From NCBI RefSeq assembly GCF_014656355.1, contig NZ_BNCG01000002.1:268463-332462 (forward strand): a stretch of DNA of 64,000 nucleotides, read 5' to 3'. Both the position numbers and the translations under genes were made by a program. A model generated the notes under the pieces. It was not told the origin of the DNA. It worked only from the letters and a program-made list of their open reading frames with translations, and searched no databases. How positions within the stretch are numbered: position 1 is the first letter of the stretch; each line of letters opens with the position of its first letter. This stretch comes from Camelimonas fluminis (GTDB lineage Bacteria > Pseudomonadota > Alphaproteobacteria > Rhizobiales > Beijerinckiaceae). This document shows positions 9,014-18,182 of this stretch, piece after piece.

Positions 9014-9424
9014 GCGCGGCCACAACACCATTTGCGTGCAACGGAACAGCGCCAGGGTTTTGCCGCTGGCCTCGCTGCGCGCCACGGCGTCCCATACCTG
9101 GGTGGTGCGGCCGCCGTGAGCCATTGTCGCCACGCAGGTGACGTCGCCCTCCCTGGCCGTGCCGAGGAAATTGGACTTCAACTCGATGGTGGTGAAACTT
9201 TCCGCGCCCTCTGGCAACGACAGCATGCATCCGTAACCGCAGGCCGAATCCACCAGGGCGATGACCGTGGCGGCGTGCAGGAAACCATTGCCGGCAAGAT
9301 GGCGCTGCCCGATGGTGAACCCGCCCTCCACCAGGCCGCGTTCCGCGCGCATCCAGCGCATGCCCAGATGCCACGGCAATGTGCCCTCATGCCGGGCGGC
9401 GATCATGGCGATACCATCTGACAT
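9011..9424 (-). CDS. PaaI-type hotdog-fold thioesterase
   Basis: This 137-residue single-domain protein looks like the PaaI/YbgC acyl-CoA thioesterase group, which hydrolyses acyl- or phenylacetyl-type CoA esters. The helix-forming motif HLAGNGFLHAATVIALVDSA (residues ~40-60) holds the usual Asn/Gly and catalytic Asp, followed by FTTIELKSNFLGTAREGD and the C-terminal strand LALFRCTQMVLW. The second of two adjacent ATGs (9424) sits 5 bp after GGAGG and is preferred. The TAG stop lies inside a palindromic repeat. It is divergent from the VOC protein gene. The true substrate is unknown. Confidence 0.85.
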   Translation of the reverse strand: MSDGIAMIAARHEGTLPWHLGMRWMRAERGLVEGGFTIGQRHLAGNGFLHAATVIALVDSACGYGCMLSLPEGAESFTTIELKSNFLGTAREGDVTCVATMAHGGRTTQVWDAVARSEASGKTLALFRCTQMVLWPR

Positions 9425-9517
9425 CATGTCCTCCGGTGGTTTCGGTTTCCGGTCCAACTGCGCGAAACCAGCGTTTCCATTTATAATTTGCTCCGCCACG
9501 GACCGGAAGGAAGGCAG

Positions 9518-9910
9518 ATGCGCATCCATGTTACCAGCGTCCTCGTGGACGACCAGGCGCGGGCGCTTGATTTTTACACCAGGGTTCTCGGGTTCACGCC
9601 AAAGCACGACGTCGCCGTTGGCGACCATCGCTGGCTGACGGTGGTCTCCCGCGAAGCGCCTGATGGCGTCGAACTGCTCCTTGAGCCGGACGTTCATCCC
9701 GCCGCCAAGCCCTGGAAGGCGGCGCTCGTGGCCGATGGCATTCCGGCCATGTCATTCCAGGTGGACGACGTCGACGCTGAATATGACCGCTTGCTGGCGC
9801 TGGGCGTCCGGTTCGCCCGCAAGCCAGCCGACGCGGGCCCCGCGCGGGTGGCGGTGCTCGACGATACCTGCGGCAATCTCATCCAGCTGTTGCAGATGAA
9901 GAGCGCCTGA
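9518..9910 (+). CDS. VOC (glyoxalase/bleomycin-resistance) family protein
   Basis: The 130-residue protein shows the vicinal-oxygen-chelate fold: two beta-alpha-beta-beta-beta units beginning MRIHVTSVLVDDQARALDFY and then, near residue 80, MSFQVDDVDAEYDRLLALGV, ending in DDTCGNLIQLLQ. Such proteins include glyoxalases, dioxygenases and antibiotic-binding proteins, and these features do not tell which. GGAAGGAAGG lies just upstream of the ATG at 9518. It is divergent from the thioesterase gene and convergent with the acetyltransferase gene. Confidence 0.85.
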   Translation: MRIHVTSVLVDDQARALDFYTRVLGFTPKHDVAVGDHRWLTVVSREAPDGVELLLEPDVHPAAKPWKAALVADGIPAMSFQVDDVDAEYDRLLALGVRFARKPADAGPARVAVLDDTCGNLIQLLQMKSA

Positions 9911-10001
9911 GCAGCGGAGCAAAGCAACGGACCGGAGGCCCGGAGCGCGAGGCGGCGGCGTTGCGGGGACGCCGCGTCCGCGCGTCGCCTGGGGCTTCGG
10001 G

Positions 10002-10463
10002 TCAGTCCCGCAGATCCAGCACCATGAACATGGAGTTGGGATCGGCGACGTAGTCGTTGAAGGGCCCGGTTTCCGCGAAACCGTGGCGCAGATACATCCC
10101 GATCGCCGGGCGAAAATAGTCCCAGGAGCCGGTTTCCAGCCAGAGCTGGTGGACGCCGCCTGTCCGGGCGTCGGCGATGAGATGGCGCAGCATCTCGCCG
10201 CCCACGCCCCGCCGCCGCATGGCCTCCACCACATACATGGATTTCACTTCCGCGTGACGCGGCGCGAAGCGCTTCAGCGCGCCAATCGCCAGCAGCGCGC
10301 CCTGGTCCCACGCGGACCAGAAGCGGACCTGCGGCGTCTGTAGCGCGGCGATTTCCAGCGCATGGGCGCTGCCGGGCGCGGTGTTGGCGTAAGCCGCTTC
10401 GAAATGGGCGCGCAACGCCTCTATCACGCGCGCATCATCAAAGACCCCCAAACGGAACATCAT
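10002..10463 (-). CDS. GNAT family N-acetyltransferase
   Basis: At 153 residues this is a single GNAT domain. The acetyl-CoA pyrophosphate-binding signature is near residue 75: EVKSMYVVEAMRRRGVGGEM (the R/Q-x-x-G-x-G/A loop), followed by LWLETGSWDYFRPAIGMYLR and a terminal strand MFMVLDL. GGGAGG lies 5 bp before the first of two consecutive ATGs. It resembles small cytoplasmic acetyltransferases of the YhbS/PhnO sort, whose acceptors cannot be predicted. It is convergent with the VOC gene and divergent from gltS. Confidence 0.85.
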   Translation of the reverse strand: MMFRLGVFDDARVIEALRAHFEAAYANTAPGSAHALEIAALQTPQVRFWSAWDQGALLAIGALKRFAPRHAEVKSMYVVEAMRRRGVGGEMLRHLIADARTGGVHQLWLETGSWDYFRPAIGMYLRHGFAETGPFNDYVADPNSMFMVLDLRD

Positions 10464-10766
10464 CAGAACCTCCCTTGGGCGAGGACTGGCCAGGGGCCAG
10501 CAGGATACCCCGATTGCCGGCGCGCCAGAAGCCTCGGCCAACCCGGCCGATCCGCGCGCGGGCCGGCCAACGGCGGTCACGACATCCGGCCCGGGCCGCA
10601 TACAGGGGAAAATCCGCTCACACAGGACCGACGTTTTGCTTTATCTCTTTGGTTTGACGCGTTTTGCACGCGGATCATGCCCTTCCGTAATGCGCAACGT
10701 GGCGTCAGCTTCGCCAGAAGACGCCCCCAGTTGCGCTGGCGACGTTCCCATCCGCCCGGGGTCCCG

Positions 10767-11975
10767 ATGCTCCAGATCGACGCTTTCCTGTCCTTCACCA
10801 TCGCCATGTCGCTGCTGCTTGGCGGCAAGGTCATCACCATGAACGCGCCGCTGCTCCGGCGTTACAGCATCCCGGAGCCCGTGGTTGGCGGCGTGTTGTG
10901 CGCGGCGGTGGTCGGGCTGATTTATGTCTTCAGCGGCAGGAAGGTCACCTTCACCCTTGGCGCGCGGGATTTTCTGCTGCTGGTGTTTTTCGCTTCCATC
11001 GGGCTCGGCTCCGACCTGCGGACCCTGCTGCGCGGCGGGAAACCGCTGGTGATCCTGACGGCGCTGGCGACCCTGTTCATGCTGATGCAGAACGGCCTGG
11101 GCGTCGTGCTGGCGGAGGCCTTCGGCTTCAATCCCCTGGCGGGCCTGATGGTCGGGTCCATATCGCTCACCGGCGGCGTCGGCACCACCCTGGCCTGGTC
11201 GCCGGTCTTCGTGCATCAGCACGGCGTCAGCAACGCCATGGAGCTGGGCATCGCGGCGAACACCGTGGGTCTGATCGCCGCCTGCGTTATTGGCGGCCCC
11301 ATGGCCACGTGGCTGATCAAACGGCATGGCCTGCATGGCCCGGCGGCGCGCCAGCTCGACATCGGCTCGCGATCCCGGGGGCCCACCCCGCCGCTCGATT
11401 ATTTCAGCGTCGTCTGGGCGCTGCTCGTGATCAACCTCACGATCATGCTGGGCATGGGCCTGCACGCCCTGATCGCGGAAACCGGCGTGACGCTGCCGGC
11501 GTTCGTCGGCTGCCTGCTCGCCGGCATCATCGTCCGCAACGCCACGCCCCTGACCATGAAGCGCAACCTCGCCCGGATGTGGCCCGGCGTGCGCCAGGGC
11601 ATGGCGCTGGTCTCGGACATCGCCCTTGGGGTTTTCCTGACCATGGCGCTGATGGGCCTGCAATTGTGGGAGCTGTCTGGCGCGCTTGTCTTCATTTTCA
11701 CGGTGCTGACGCTGCAGATCCTGCTCACCATCGCCTGGACGATGTTCGTGGTGTTCCGCGCCATGGGATCGGACTACGAGGCCGCCGTCGTCTGCGCCGG
11801 TTTTGGCGGCATCACCCTCGGCTCCACCGCCACGGCCGTGGCGAACATCACCGCCGTGGCGCAGCAGCATGGCGCGGCGCACCGGGCGTTCATCATCGTC
11901 CCGCTTGTCGCCGGCTTCTTCATCGACCTGGTGAACGCCGCCGTCATCTCGAGCTTTATCGCCGTGTTGGGCTGA
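10767..11975 (+). CDS. gltS: Sodium/glutamate symporter
   Basis: GltS imports glutamate with sodium across the inner membrane. The 402-residue product has the family length (Escherichia coli GltS is about 401). It begins with a helix at IDAFLSFTIAMSLLLGGKVI and has the family's conserved NAPLLRRYSIPEPVVGG. SLTGGVGTTLAWSPVF in the first half and GFGGITLGSTATAVANITAV near residue 350 are the two related re-entrant segments typical of this fold. I start at the ATG at 10767 because translation upstream of it has no family similarity. It stands alone between divergent and convergent neighbours. Confidence 0.92.
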   Translation: MLQIDAFLSFTIAMSLLLGGKVITMNAPLLRRYSIPEPVVGGVLCAAVVGLIYVFSGRKVTFTLGARDFLLLVFFASIGLGSDLRTLLRGGKPLVILTALATLFMLMQNGLGVVLAEAFGFNPLAGLMVGSISLTGGVGTTLAWSPVFVHQHGVSNAMELGIAANTVGLIAACVIGGPMATWLIKRHGLHGPAARQLDIGSRSRGPTPPLDYFSVVWALLVINLTIMLGMGLHALIAETGVTLPAFVGCLLAGIIVRNATPLTMKRNLARMWPGVRQGMALVSDIALGVFLTMALMGLQLWELSGALVFIFTVLTLQILLTIAWTMFVVFRAMGSDYEAAVVCAGFGGITLGSTATAVANITAVAQQHGAAHRAFIIVPLVAGFFIDLVNAAVISSFIAVLG

Positions 11976-12123
11976 TGCCTGGCGCAAAATTCCGGCAATC
12001 CTGAACGAAGTTTTGCGCGATCCCCTTGCCCGTTCCTGGGTTTGATGCGCCTTCCCCGGGTTTGGCGCGTCCTTCTTGCACAAGGCGACGTCCGCCCCGC
12101 CTGGAAGCGTCCAGGCGGCGCGC

Positions 12124-13302
12124 TCAGCGCCGGGCGGCGTCCCGCGCCGTCACCGCCACATCGGGGAAGTCGCTGAACAGGCCGTCGACGCCCAGATCGA
12201 TGAACGCCTGGACTTCCTTCGCCGGATCGCCGCCATAACTGGCCGCCAGAAAACGCGGCTCGCTACGCAAGGTCCATGTGACGACGCCGAGCCCCACCGC
12301 ATGGGCGTCCCGCACAATGCCGGTGGGCGGCAGGGTGAGCCGCGCGCCCTCGCCCGCAGCGTCCGGGGCGACGCCGTCCCCGACCGTCGCGGCGCGGGTC
12401 GGGATCAGCCATAGCTTCCATGGCGCCACATAGTCGGCCCATGTCTTCACGTCAGCCAGGCCAGCCGGCGTCAGCAGGTCCGCCCACGTGCGGCTGTCCC
12501 CGGTGACGGTCCAGTCGTAGGGGCGCATATTGTCAGGCGCCAAGGTCATGGCGCCGGCGGCGTCAGGCCCGCCGCCATCCACCAGTTGCAACAGGCGCAC
12601 GCCGGTGCGGCGCCGCAGGTAACGCAGATTGCCGGTCTCGAAGCTCTGGATGATCACCGGCGCGGCGCGGTCCTTCCAGCCGGCGGCGTCAAGGGTCGCG
12701 ACCAGCCTGTCTTCCAGCGGCAGGCCCTGCGCCGCGTGCCAGGTGGGATGCTTGGTTTCCGGCGCAATGCCAATCTCCCGGCCGATCCCCCGTCCCAGCC
12801 TCGCGCTTTCGGTTTTGGCGAGATCGATGACTTCCTGCAGGGTGGCGACGCCGTAGCGATCGTTATGGCCCTGGTCGCGCCACGCCATGGGCTGGCGCGC
12901 GCGCAAGGTTTTCAGCTCAGCCAGGGTGAAATCGGTGGTGAACCAGTCGGTGACGGCGACGCCGTCGAGCAGCATGGTGCGGCGCCGGGCGGCGAATTCA
13001 GGGAGGTCGGCGACATTGGTCGTCTGCGACAGCATCGGCTCATGACGCACCACGAGCACGCCATCGCGCGTCGAAACCACGTCCGGCTCGATGAAATCGG
13101 CGCCCATGTCGATGGCGCGCCGGTATGCGGCGATGGTGTGGTCAGGCAGATAGCCGGAGGCGCCGCGATGGGCGATGACCAGAGGCTTCCGGCCGGCCAG
13201 GCCAGCCTTGCCGGCGTCAGGCGTTGTCGCCATGGGCGTCTCCGCGCCAGCCGGCGCAATCAGGCACAGGAGCAGGAAAACCGCAGTCAGAACGCGCGCC
13301 AC
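12124..13302 (-). CDS. glpQ: Periplasmic glycerophosphodiester phosphodiesterase
   Basis: This family hydrolyses glycerophosphodiesters to glycerol-3-phosphate and an alcohol. The N-terminus is a clear signal peptide (VLTAVFLLLCLIAPAGA, then ETP). The catalytic motif VIAHRGASGYLPDHT, the metal ligands in FIEPDVVSTRDG and VVRHEPML are all present, followed by RLGRGIGREIGIAPETKHP. I prefer the GTG at 13302 (392 residues) because GGGAGG lies 4 bp upstream. An ATG at 13314 would add four residues but has no ribosome site. It is convergent with gltS. The length and the large insertions fit the GlpQ subgroup. Confidence 0.88.
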   Translation of the reverse strand: MARVLTAVFLLLCLIAPAGAETPMATTPDAGKAGLAGRKPLVIAHRGASGYLPDHTIAAYRRAIDMGADFIEPDVVSTRDGVLVVRHEPMLSQTTNVADLPEFAARRRTMLLDGVAVTDWFTTDFTLAELKTLRARQPMAWRDQGHNDRYGVATLQEVIDLAKTESARLGRGIGREIGIAPETKHPTWHAAQGLPLEDRLVATLDAAGWKDRAAPVIIQSFETGNLRYLRRRTGVRLLQLVDGGGPDAAGAMTLAPDNMRPYDWTVTGDSRTWADLLTPAGLADVKTWADYVAPWKLWLIPTRAATVGDGVAPDAAGEGARLTLPPTGIVRDAHAVGLGVVTWTLRSEPRFLAASYGGDPAKEVQAFIDLGVDGLFSDFPDVAVTARDAARR

Positions 13303-13436
13303 GCAACCTCCCATGAACGAAACGACGGGGCGATCATGCTGATGCGACCCCACGACCGTAACATGACGCGGCGCCGGCGGGCAGACGCCTGGAGGAACTT
13401 CAGGGCGCGCGGACGCCGGCAGCCGAATGTCGTCGC

Positions 13437-13467
13437 CAAAAGCAAATGGCCGGGAAATCCCGGCCAT
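13437..13467 (-). terminator. Intrinsic terminator of panD
   Basis: On the minus strand ATGGCCGGGA pairs with TCCCGGCCAT (13446-13467) and is followed by TTTGCTTTT. It lies 28 bp after the panD stop codon. Confidence 0.8.
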
Positions 13468-13494
13468 CAAATCATCCAGTCCGCCCGTCGCCGG

Positions 13495-14037
13495 TCAGGC
13501 GACCGACTTCAGGTGGCGCGACAGCACGTCGGCGATGGCGTGGTCGTCGAGGCCACGGGCGCGCAGGTCCTCGGTGAAGGCGCGCACGTTGAACTCGCCG
13601 ACGCGACGCTCGGCCGGATCGACCTGCGGCTCGGTGACCATGCGGAAATCGAACGGGCGCTCCGGCCCCTCGAAGACCTCGTAATGGATGATGTCTTCAA
13701 CCTTGTTGCCGGCGCCGTAGGTCAGCACCTTCGGGCGCATGGAGTACAGCTCGGTTTCCTGCACGAAAGCCGACGCGCAGATAATGAGCTGGTCGCCCTT
13801 CTGGCAATTGCGGGCGGCGGCGCCGTTCAGCACGCACTCACCCTTGCCCGGCTCGCCGAAGATCACATAGGTGTAAAAGCGCGCGCCGTTGGCCTTGTTG
13901 AAGATGTCAACGTACTCCAGCGGGCGGATGCCTGCCTGGGTGCACTGGTCGGGATCGAGGGTAATGGAGCCGTGATAGTCAAGATCCGCGCCGGTCACGC
14001 GAATTCCATGCAGCTTGGCCCTGACAACCTGGATCAT
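13495..14037 (-). CDS. panD: Aspartate 1-decarboxylase with a C-terminal extension
   Basis: PanD turns aspartate into beta-alanine for pantothenate and CoA. The first ~120 residues match the family: VVRAKLHGIRVTGADLDYHG then SITLDP, with the Gly23-Ser24 self-cleavage site that generates the pyruvoyl group, YVDIFNKANGARFYTYVI, and GDQLIICASA. Normal PanD has about 126 residues; this one has 180. The extra ~55 residues contain FEGPERPFDFRMVTEPQVDP and a predicted terminal helix around DDHAIADVLSRHL. The ATG at 14037 is the natural start. A hairpin terminator follows. The tail's role is unknown. Confidence 0.9.
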   Translation of the reverse strand: MIQVVRAKLHGIRVTGADLDYHGSITLDPDQCTQAGIRPLEYVDIFNKANGARFYTYVIFGEPGKGECVLNGAAARNCQKGDQLIICASAFVQETELYSMRPKVLTYGAGNKVEDIIHYEVFEGPERPFDFRMVTEPQVDPAERRVGEFNVRAFTEDLRARGLDDHAIADVLSRHLKSVA

Positions 14038-14311
14038 AGCTAACCTTCCGCAGCGTTCACGGCAGGACCGTGAGGCCTGTATCGCCAGTCTTGCGCCCGG
14101 CAGAACTGGCGGGACGTCCAACGCACCCGACGCCGGAGCCCGCCGCAGGGCGCGCAGAGGCCCGCATATACGTAAAAACGCGTTCAGGCGCCAGCTTTAT
14201 CCACGCATGGCGCCATTCCGACGCACGCAGATTGCGGCTCCGTCCTGTCAGATCAAATCCAGACGCCCGCCAATCGCGCTGACGGACGTCTGGATGCTGA
14301 AACAATACCGG

Positions 14312-15196
14312 TCAGCTGGTGCGCTGTGAGCGGTCCTTGTCGTTCTGCCCCTTGATCAGGTCGCGGGCCTTCTGCCAGTCAGCGTCGCTCCAGTCCCGCA
14401 TGACGCTGTAAAAATTGCCGCCGGTCGCCAGGCCCTGGGCGCCGTCGAGAGCGATGGTTTCGCCGTTGATCCAGGTGGAGCCGTCCGACTGCAGGAACGA
14501 CGCAAGGTTCTGCAGATCAGCAAATGTGCCGTGGCGGCCCATCGGATTGGCCTTCGCGGCGCGCTCGCCAGGCTTCTGGCCGGGGCTGAGGCGGGCGTTC
14601 ATGCCTTCGGTCGGAATTTCGCCCGGGGCGATGGAGTTGAGGCGGATGCCGTAGTGGCCCCATTCGGCGGCCAGCGACATGGTCATGACGTTGACGGCGG
14701 CCTTGCTCATGGCCGACGGCACCACATACGGGCCGCCATTGCGCACCCAGGTGGCGAGGATGGAAATCACCGAGCCCGGCAATTGCTTTTCGATCCAGCG
14801 CTTGCCGACCGAGTGCGTGACGTAGAACGTGCCGTGCATGACGATGTTGGCGATGGCGTTGAAGCCGCCCGGCGTCAGATCCTCGGTGCGGGAGATGAAG
14901 TTGCCGGCGGCGTTGTTGATCAGGCCGGTGAGCGGCGCGCCGCTCTGGAACACCTCCTCCACCATGGCGTCGACCGCGTTGAAGTCGCGGATATCGACGC
15001 CGAACGCGTCGACCTTGCGACCCGGATAGCGGTCCATCAGCTCCTTCGCCGTATCATCGAGCACGCCCTTGCGGCGGCCGCAGATGACAACGTCCGCGCC
15101 GAGCGACATGAAGCCTTCCGACATGGCCTTGCCGAGGCCCGTGCCGCCGCCAGTAACCAGAATGCGCTTGCCGCTGAGCAGATCCTTGCTGAACAT
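14312..15196 (-). CDS. Short-chain dehydrogenase, 2,4-dienoyl-CoA reductase (DECR) type
   Basis: The 294-residue protein is an SDR with the cofactor loop ILVTGGGTGLGKAM and INNAAGNF. The catalytic region reads VPSAMSKAAVNVMTMSLAAE rather than the usual YxxxK. This closely matches the DECR/PECR-type reductases of unsaturated fatty-acid beta-oxidation, which place Ser and Lys in this way, followed by PMGRHGTFADLQNLASFL. The likely reaction is NADPH-dependent reduction of 2,4-dienoyl-CoA. The ATG at 15196 has GGAGAG 4 bp upstream. It lies 210 bp after the NTF2-like gene on the same strand. The specific substrate is inferred. Confidence 0.85.
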   Translation of the reverse strand: MFSKDLLSGKRILVTGGGTGLGKAMSEGFMSLGADVVICGRRKGVLDDTAKELMDRYPGRKVDAFGVDIRDFNAVDAMVEEVFQSGAPLTGLINNAAGNFISRTEDLTPGGFNAIANIVMHGTFYVTHSVGKRWIEKQLPGSVISILATWVRNGGPYVVPSAMSKAAVNVMTMSLAAEWGHYGIRLNSIAPGEIPTEGMNARLSPGQKPGERAAKANPMGRHGTFADLQNLASFLQSDGSTWINGETIALDGAQGLATGGNFYSVMRDWSDADWQKARDLIKGQNDKDRSQRTS

Positions 15197-15360
15197 GTGA
15201 CTCTCCAGTTGAGCGTTGGTTTGCATCCCGTCCCCGCCGCCGGCTTCCGCGACAGTCAGGTTTGGCGACGGTGTTTCTTTGTTGCGGCCGCCAGGCGGCG
15301 CAATGGCCAGGCATGGCGAACCGCACGGGGCCTCAGGCCCCGCCCTGTTTCCATGATCGC

Positions 15361-15410
15361 GCGCATTGTCTTCACAAAAGCGGGGCGCCGCATTTTCCGA
15401 AAAGGCTCAG
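15361..15410 (-). repeat. Palindromic repeat core; provides the stop codon of the NTF2-like gene
   Basis: On the plus strand the core reads TTCACAAAAGCGGGGCGCCG followed by CATTTTCCGAAAAGGCTCAG. Read on the minus strand it begins CTGAGCC, whose TGA ends the NTF2-like gene, as TAG and TAA do in other copies. Confidence 0.65.
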
Positions 15411-15808
15411 GCGGCGAACCGCGCCTTCATGCGCTCCGCGACCTCGGCCAGGGCGTTCAGCGGCCGGATCATCACTTCAAGTTCAGTAACGCGGCCCTGA
15501 TCGTCGAGGCGGAACCTGTCGACGCCGCGTAGCTGGTGCGACCCGACATTGGCCTCGAAGCCGAGGATCACGCCATCGCCGTTGATCCACTCGCTGACGT
15601 AACGAAAATTCTCGAAGACAGCCAAGGCGTTGCAGACAACCGCCACGGCGTAGTCCTTTGACTGCTTCGGGCTGTAGAACGCCGGCGACATCAGCGTTGG
15701 GTTGTCGGCGAACATCGCCGCCGCGCCGGCCGGGTCGTGGGTCGCGGCCCATGCGCGCCAGCGGTTGATGAAATCCGCAGCGATCTCCGCCTGATCCACT
15801 CCGTTCAT
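15407..15808 (-). CDS. NTF2-like (SnoaL-type) domain protein
   Basis: This 133-residue protein has the alpha+beta barrel pattern of the NTF2/SnoaL superfamily: an N-terminal helix (EIAADFINRWRAWAATHDPA), FADNPTLMSPAFYSP, then strands ending in VDRFRLDDQGRVTELEVMIR and PLNALAEVAERM. Members are isomerases, cyclases, dehydratases or binding proteins; no catalytic residues can be assigned. GGGAGAG lies before the ATG at 15808. Its place just upstream of the DECR-type reductase suggests a shared lipid or ketone pathway. The TGA stop sits in a palindromic repeat. Confidence 0.75.
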   Translation of the reverse strand: MNGVDQAEIAADFINRWRAWAATHDPAGAAAMFADNPTLMSPAFYSPKQSKDYAVAVVCNALAVFENFRYVSEWINGDGVILGFEANVGSHQLRGVDRFRLDDQGRVTELEVMIRPLNALAEVAERMKARFAA

Positions 15809-16559
15809 GCTGCTCTCCCTGGCGTCAGAACGCTCTCCAGCGACGTTGAGGTGGGATCGCGTGAAGAAAACGCTTTACTTCAAATAGATAAAACGAAAAC
15901 CCGGTTCAGCTGAACAGATTTTGCTCTGGCCGCCCACCTGGGCGCGAGTCTTCGCGCGGAACCTGGCCGGGCGCGACGACACGCCCGGACAAATCCAGTC
16001 AGTCAGGCTGAATGATGCGATGCTCCTGGCGTGACGTACTGTCCGCATCACGCAAAATCATACTGGAGCGGGTTCCGCTCGCGAACGGCGCCCATCTGGC
16101 GGGCGACGCCCGGTCCATCGAGAGTCATCAGGCGAAAGCTGATCTGGCAGCCGCCCTGGGGCGCAGGCCAGTCTCCCACGGACCGCAATCGTGACTCTGG
16201 CCATGGCTAATTTGGGCCAGGGTCGGCTGGACGCGCCACCGTAGAAAATTGGGCCTCCCCCGGCTTCCGGTCTATGCGCCCACCGGAAGCCGCCGCCCAA
16301 CGTCAGCGTCAGCGCGTCCTGCCTGACAGATCGCCAGTTTGAGGCCGGATTCGCAAGGCGCAGACACGCCATAAACTTGTGTTTTTGCGCCAGCTGCGAC
16401 ACCATGCGGCGACATCTGTCGCCATCGCCCCGAGAGGACGGGATTCGGCGACGCAGAAACGGATAATGCCTTACCAGACTGATCTTGCGCGGTTTTCCCG
16501 GAGCAACCGGCGCGCATTTTCTCTGGAAAGAGGCTGACCGCGCGGGAGAAAACGGGGCG
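15809..16559. other. Gene-free stretch of about 750 bp
   Basis: No open frame here has family resemblance or a ribosome site. The stretch separates the divergent NTF2-like and araC genes and presumably carries both promoters. A short A-rich piece near 15868-15900 is the only marked composition change. I see no tRNA or strong hairpin. Confidence 0.5.
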
Positions 16560-17600
16560 ATGCTGCTGTCACTTTACCGCAAGGTTCCGGTATCGCCCCA
16601 GAATATGGCGGTGATGGCGGAGTTGCTGCGCGAGAACGACATCGACCCTGCCCCAGCTTTCGCCGCCGCTGGCGTGACGGCCGATCAGGCCAGCAATCCG
16701 CTGGCGACGGTCAATGGCGCCGCCGAACTGGCGTTTCAGGAGAAGTTTGTCGAACTCACCGATGGCCGCCGGCACGTGTGGCTGGAATTGGGATTGCGCT
16801 CCCGCTTTCTGATGCTGGGCCTGTTCGGAGTGGCGGTAATGACGTCGCGGACGCTGCGCTCCGCCATGGAAACGGCGGGGCGGCTGGCGTGGCTGCACCA
16901 TTCGCTGGCGCTCTACGATCTCCGGATTGAAAATGGCGTCTGCACGCTGCGGATGCGGCTGGACCAGACGCCGCCGCATTTGCGCGAATTCACGGCGTTG
17001 CGCGACGCCCCCGCCACCACGGACCTGCTCAACATGATCTGGGGCGGGCGCTTTCCATTTCTCGGTATCGAACTGACAGCGCGCGACCGGATCTTCACCC
17101 AGGTGCGGAAGCCGGACGCAATGGTGGTGAGCGTGGGCGAACCGGGCTCGACCTGGACATGGCCGGCGGAATTGCTCGACCAGAAGCTGCCGGCGGCGGA
17201 CCGGCGCTCTCATGAACTGTCGTTGCGCCAGGCCGACCAGTTGCTGCAGCGCGCCCTGGCGACGAATGAGGACAACGACCTGGCGGCGCGCATATCCAGA
17301 TTGCTGCAGTCGGGCGAGCCGGGCCTGAGCCTGCCCGACGCGGCGACCCGGCTCGGCATGAGCGCGCGCACGCTGCAACGGAGACTGACCGAGGCCGGCG
17401 TCAGCTATCGCCAGTTGCAGGCCCAGGAGCGCATTAATGGCGCGCGGCGGTTACTGCGCGAAACCAGCCTTCCGGTGGCGGAGATCGCCTGGCGCCTTGG
17501 CTATACGGAAACCTCGGCGTTCAACCACAGCTTCCGCCGGACCTGCGGCATGAGCCCCCGGGCCTGGCGCAAGAGCATTGGCCAGGCGTCGACAGCTTGA
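16560..17600 (+). CDS. AraC family transcriptional regulator (OruR/ArgR-like N-terminal domain)
   Basis: The 346-residue protein has an N-terminal arabinose-binding-like domain (residues ~10-190, as in OruR and other AraC activators of catabolic genes) and a C-terminal double helix-turn-helix. The DNA-binding part shows LSLPDAATRLGMSARTLQRR near residue 265 and LPVAEIAWRLGYTETSAFNH near residue 310, with FRRTCGMSPRAWRK at the end. The ATG at 16560 gives the standard length; the upstream extension is not family-like. It is convergent with the Lrp-type gene. Its target genes are not evident from position. Confidence 0.9.
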   Translation: MLLSLYRKVPVSPQNMAVMAELLRENDIDPAPAFAAAGVTADQASNPLATVNGAAELAFQEKFVELTDGRRHVWLELGLRSRFLMLGLFGVAVMTSRTLRSAMETAGRLAWLHHSLALYDLRIENGVCTLRMRLDQTPPHLREFTALRDAPATTDLLNMIWGGRFPFLGIELTARDRIFTQVRKPDAMVVSVGEPGSTWTWPAELLDQKLPAADRRSHELSLRQADQLLQRALATNEDNDLAARISRLLQSGEPGLSLPDAATRLGMSARTLQRRLTEAGVSYRQLQAQERINGARRLLRETSLPVAEIAWRLGYTETSAFNHSFRRTCGMSPRAWRKSIGQASTA

Positions 17601-17660
17601 GCCATCTCCCGCAGTTCCAGACAACAGTCCGATGAACGGGGCCGGTCTGGAAACGGACCG

Positions 17661-18182
17661 CTAGGGCTGGATCACCGGAATCGCCGTTTCCGACTTCAGC
17701 CGTTCAAGGGCGAAGCGCGACACCACATTCTTGAGATTGCCGGCGGCGATGATGCGGCGGTAAACCTCGTCATACTCGGCCATGTCGCGCACGACGATGA
17801 CCGCCAGATAATCCACGTCGCCAGCCATGCGATAAAACGCCAGGACTTCCGGCATCTGCCGCAGGGCTTCGGCGAACCGGCGGATCTCCGCCTCGGAATG
17901 CTCGCCGATCTGCATCGAGACGAACACCGTCACGCCATAACCCAGCATCTCGTGATCGAGCAGCGCCACGCGCTTGCGGATGATCCCCGCGGCCTCCAGG
18001 CGCTGGATGCGCTTCCAGCATGGCGTCGGCGACAGGCCAGCCTCATCGGCGATCTCGGCGATGGTCAGCGACGCATCACGCTGCAGCGCACGCAGAATGC
18101 GCCTGTCGATAGCGTCCAGCCTTGGCGCCGGCCCACGCGGGGCCGGGCGCGGAATGTCGCGTGTAACGGCAGCTTCAACCAT
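17661..18182 (-). CDS. Lrp/AsnC family transcriptional regulator
   Basis: The 173-residue product has an N-terminal winged helix (LDAIDRRILRALQRDASLTI, then AEIADEAGLSPTPCWKRI) and a C-terminal RAM ligand-binding domain (EVLAFYRMAGDVDYLAVIVV). Proteins of this kind respond to amino acids and often act on neighbouring genes and on themselves. The start at 18182 is the usual one; an extra upstream segment would be basic and unlike the family. The 5' side carries an unusually AT-rich block at about 18257-18311, a plausible promoter and autoregulatory site. Confidence 0.9.
   Translation of the reverse strand: MVEAAVTRDIPRPAPRGPAPRLDAIDRRILRALQRDASLTIAEIADEAGLSPTPCWKRIQRLEAAGIIRKRVALLDHEMLGYGVTVFVSMQIGEHSEAEIRRFAEALRQMPEVLAFYRMAGDVDYLAVIVVRDMAEYDEVYRRIIAAGNLKNVVSRFALERLKSETAIPVIQP

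Noticed and set aside
11982-12018. GCGCAAAA...TTTTGCGC inverted repeat after gltS as a terminator
   Set aside because: The loop is about 20 bases and no T tract follows, so termination is not supported.
12586-14043. 485-residue rightward frame across glpQ and panD
   Set aside because: It crosses two opposite genes and a terminator, and has no ribosome site or family motif.
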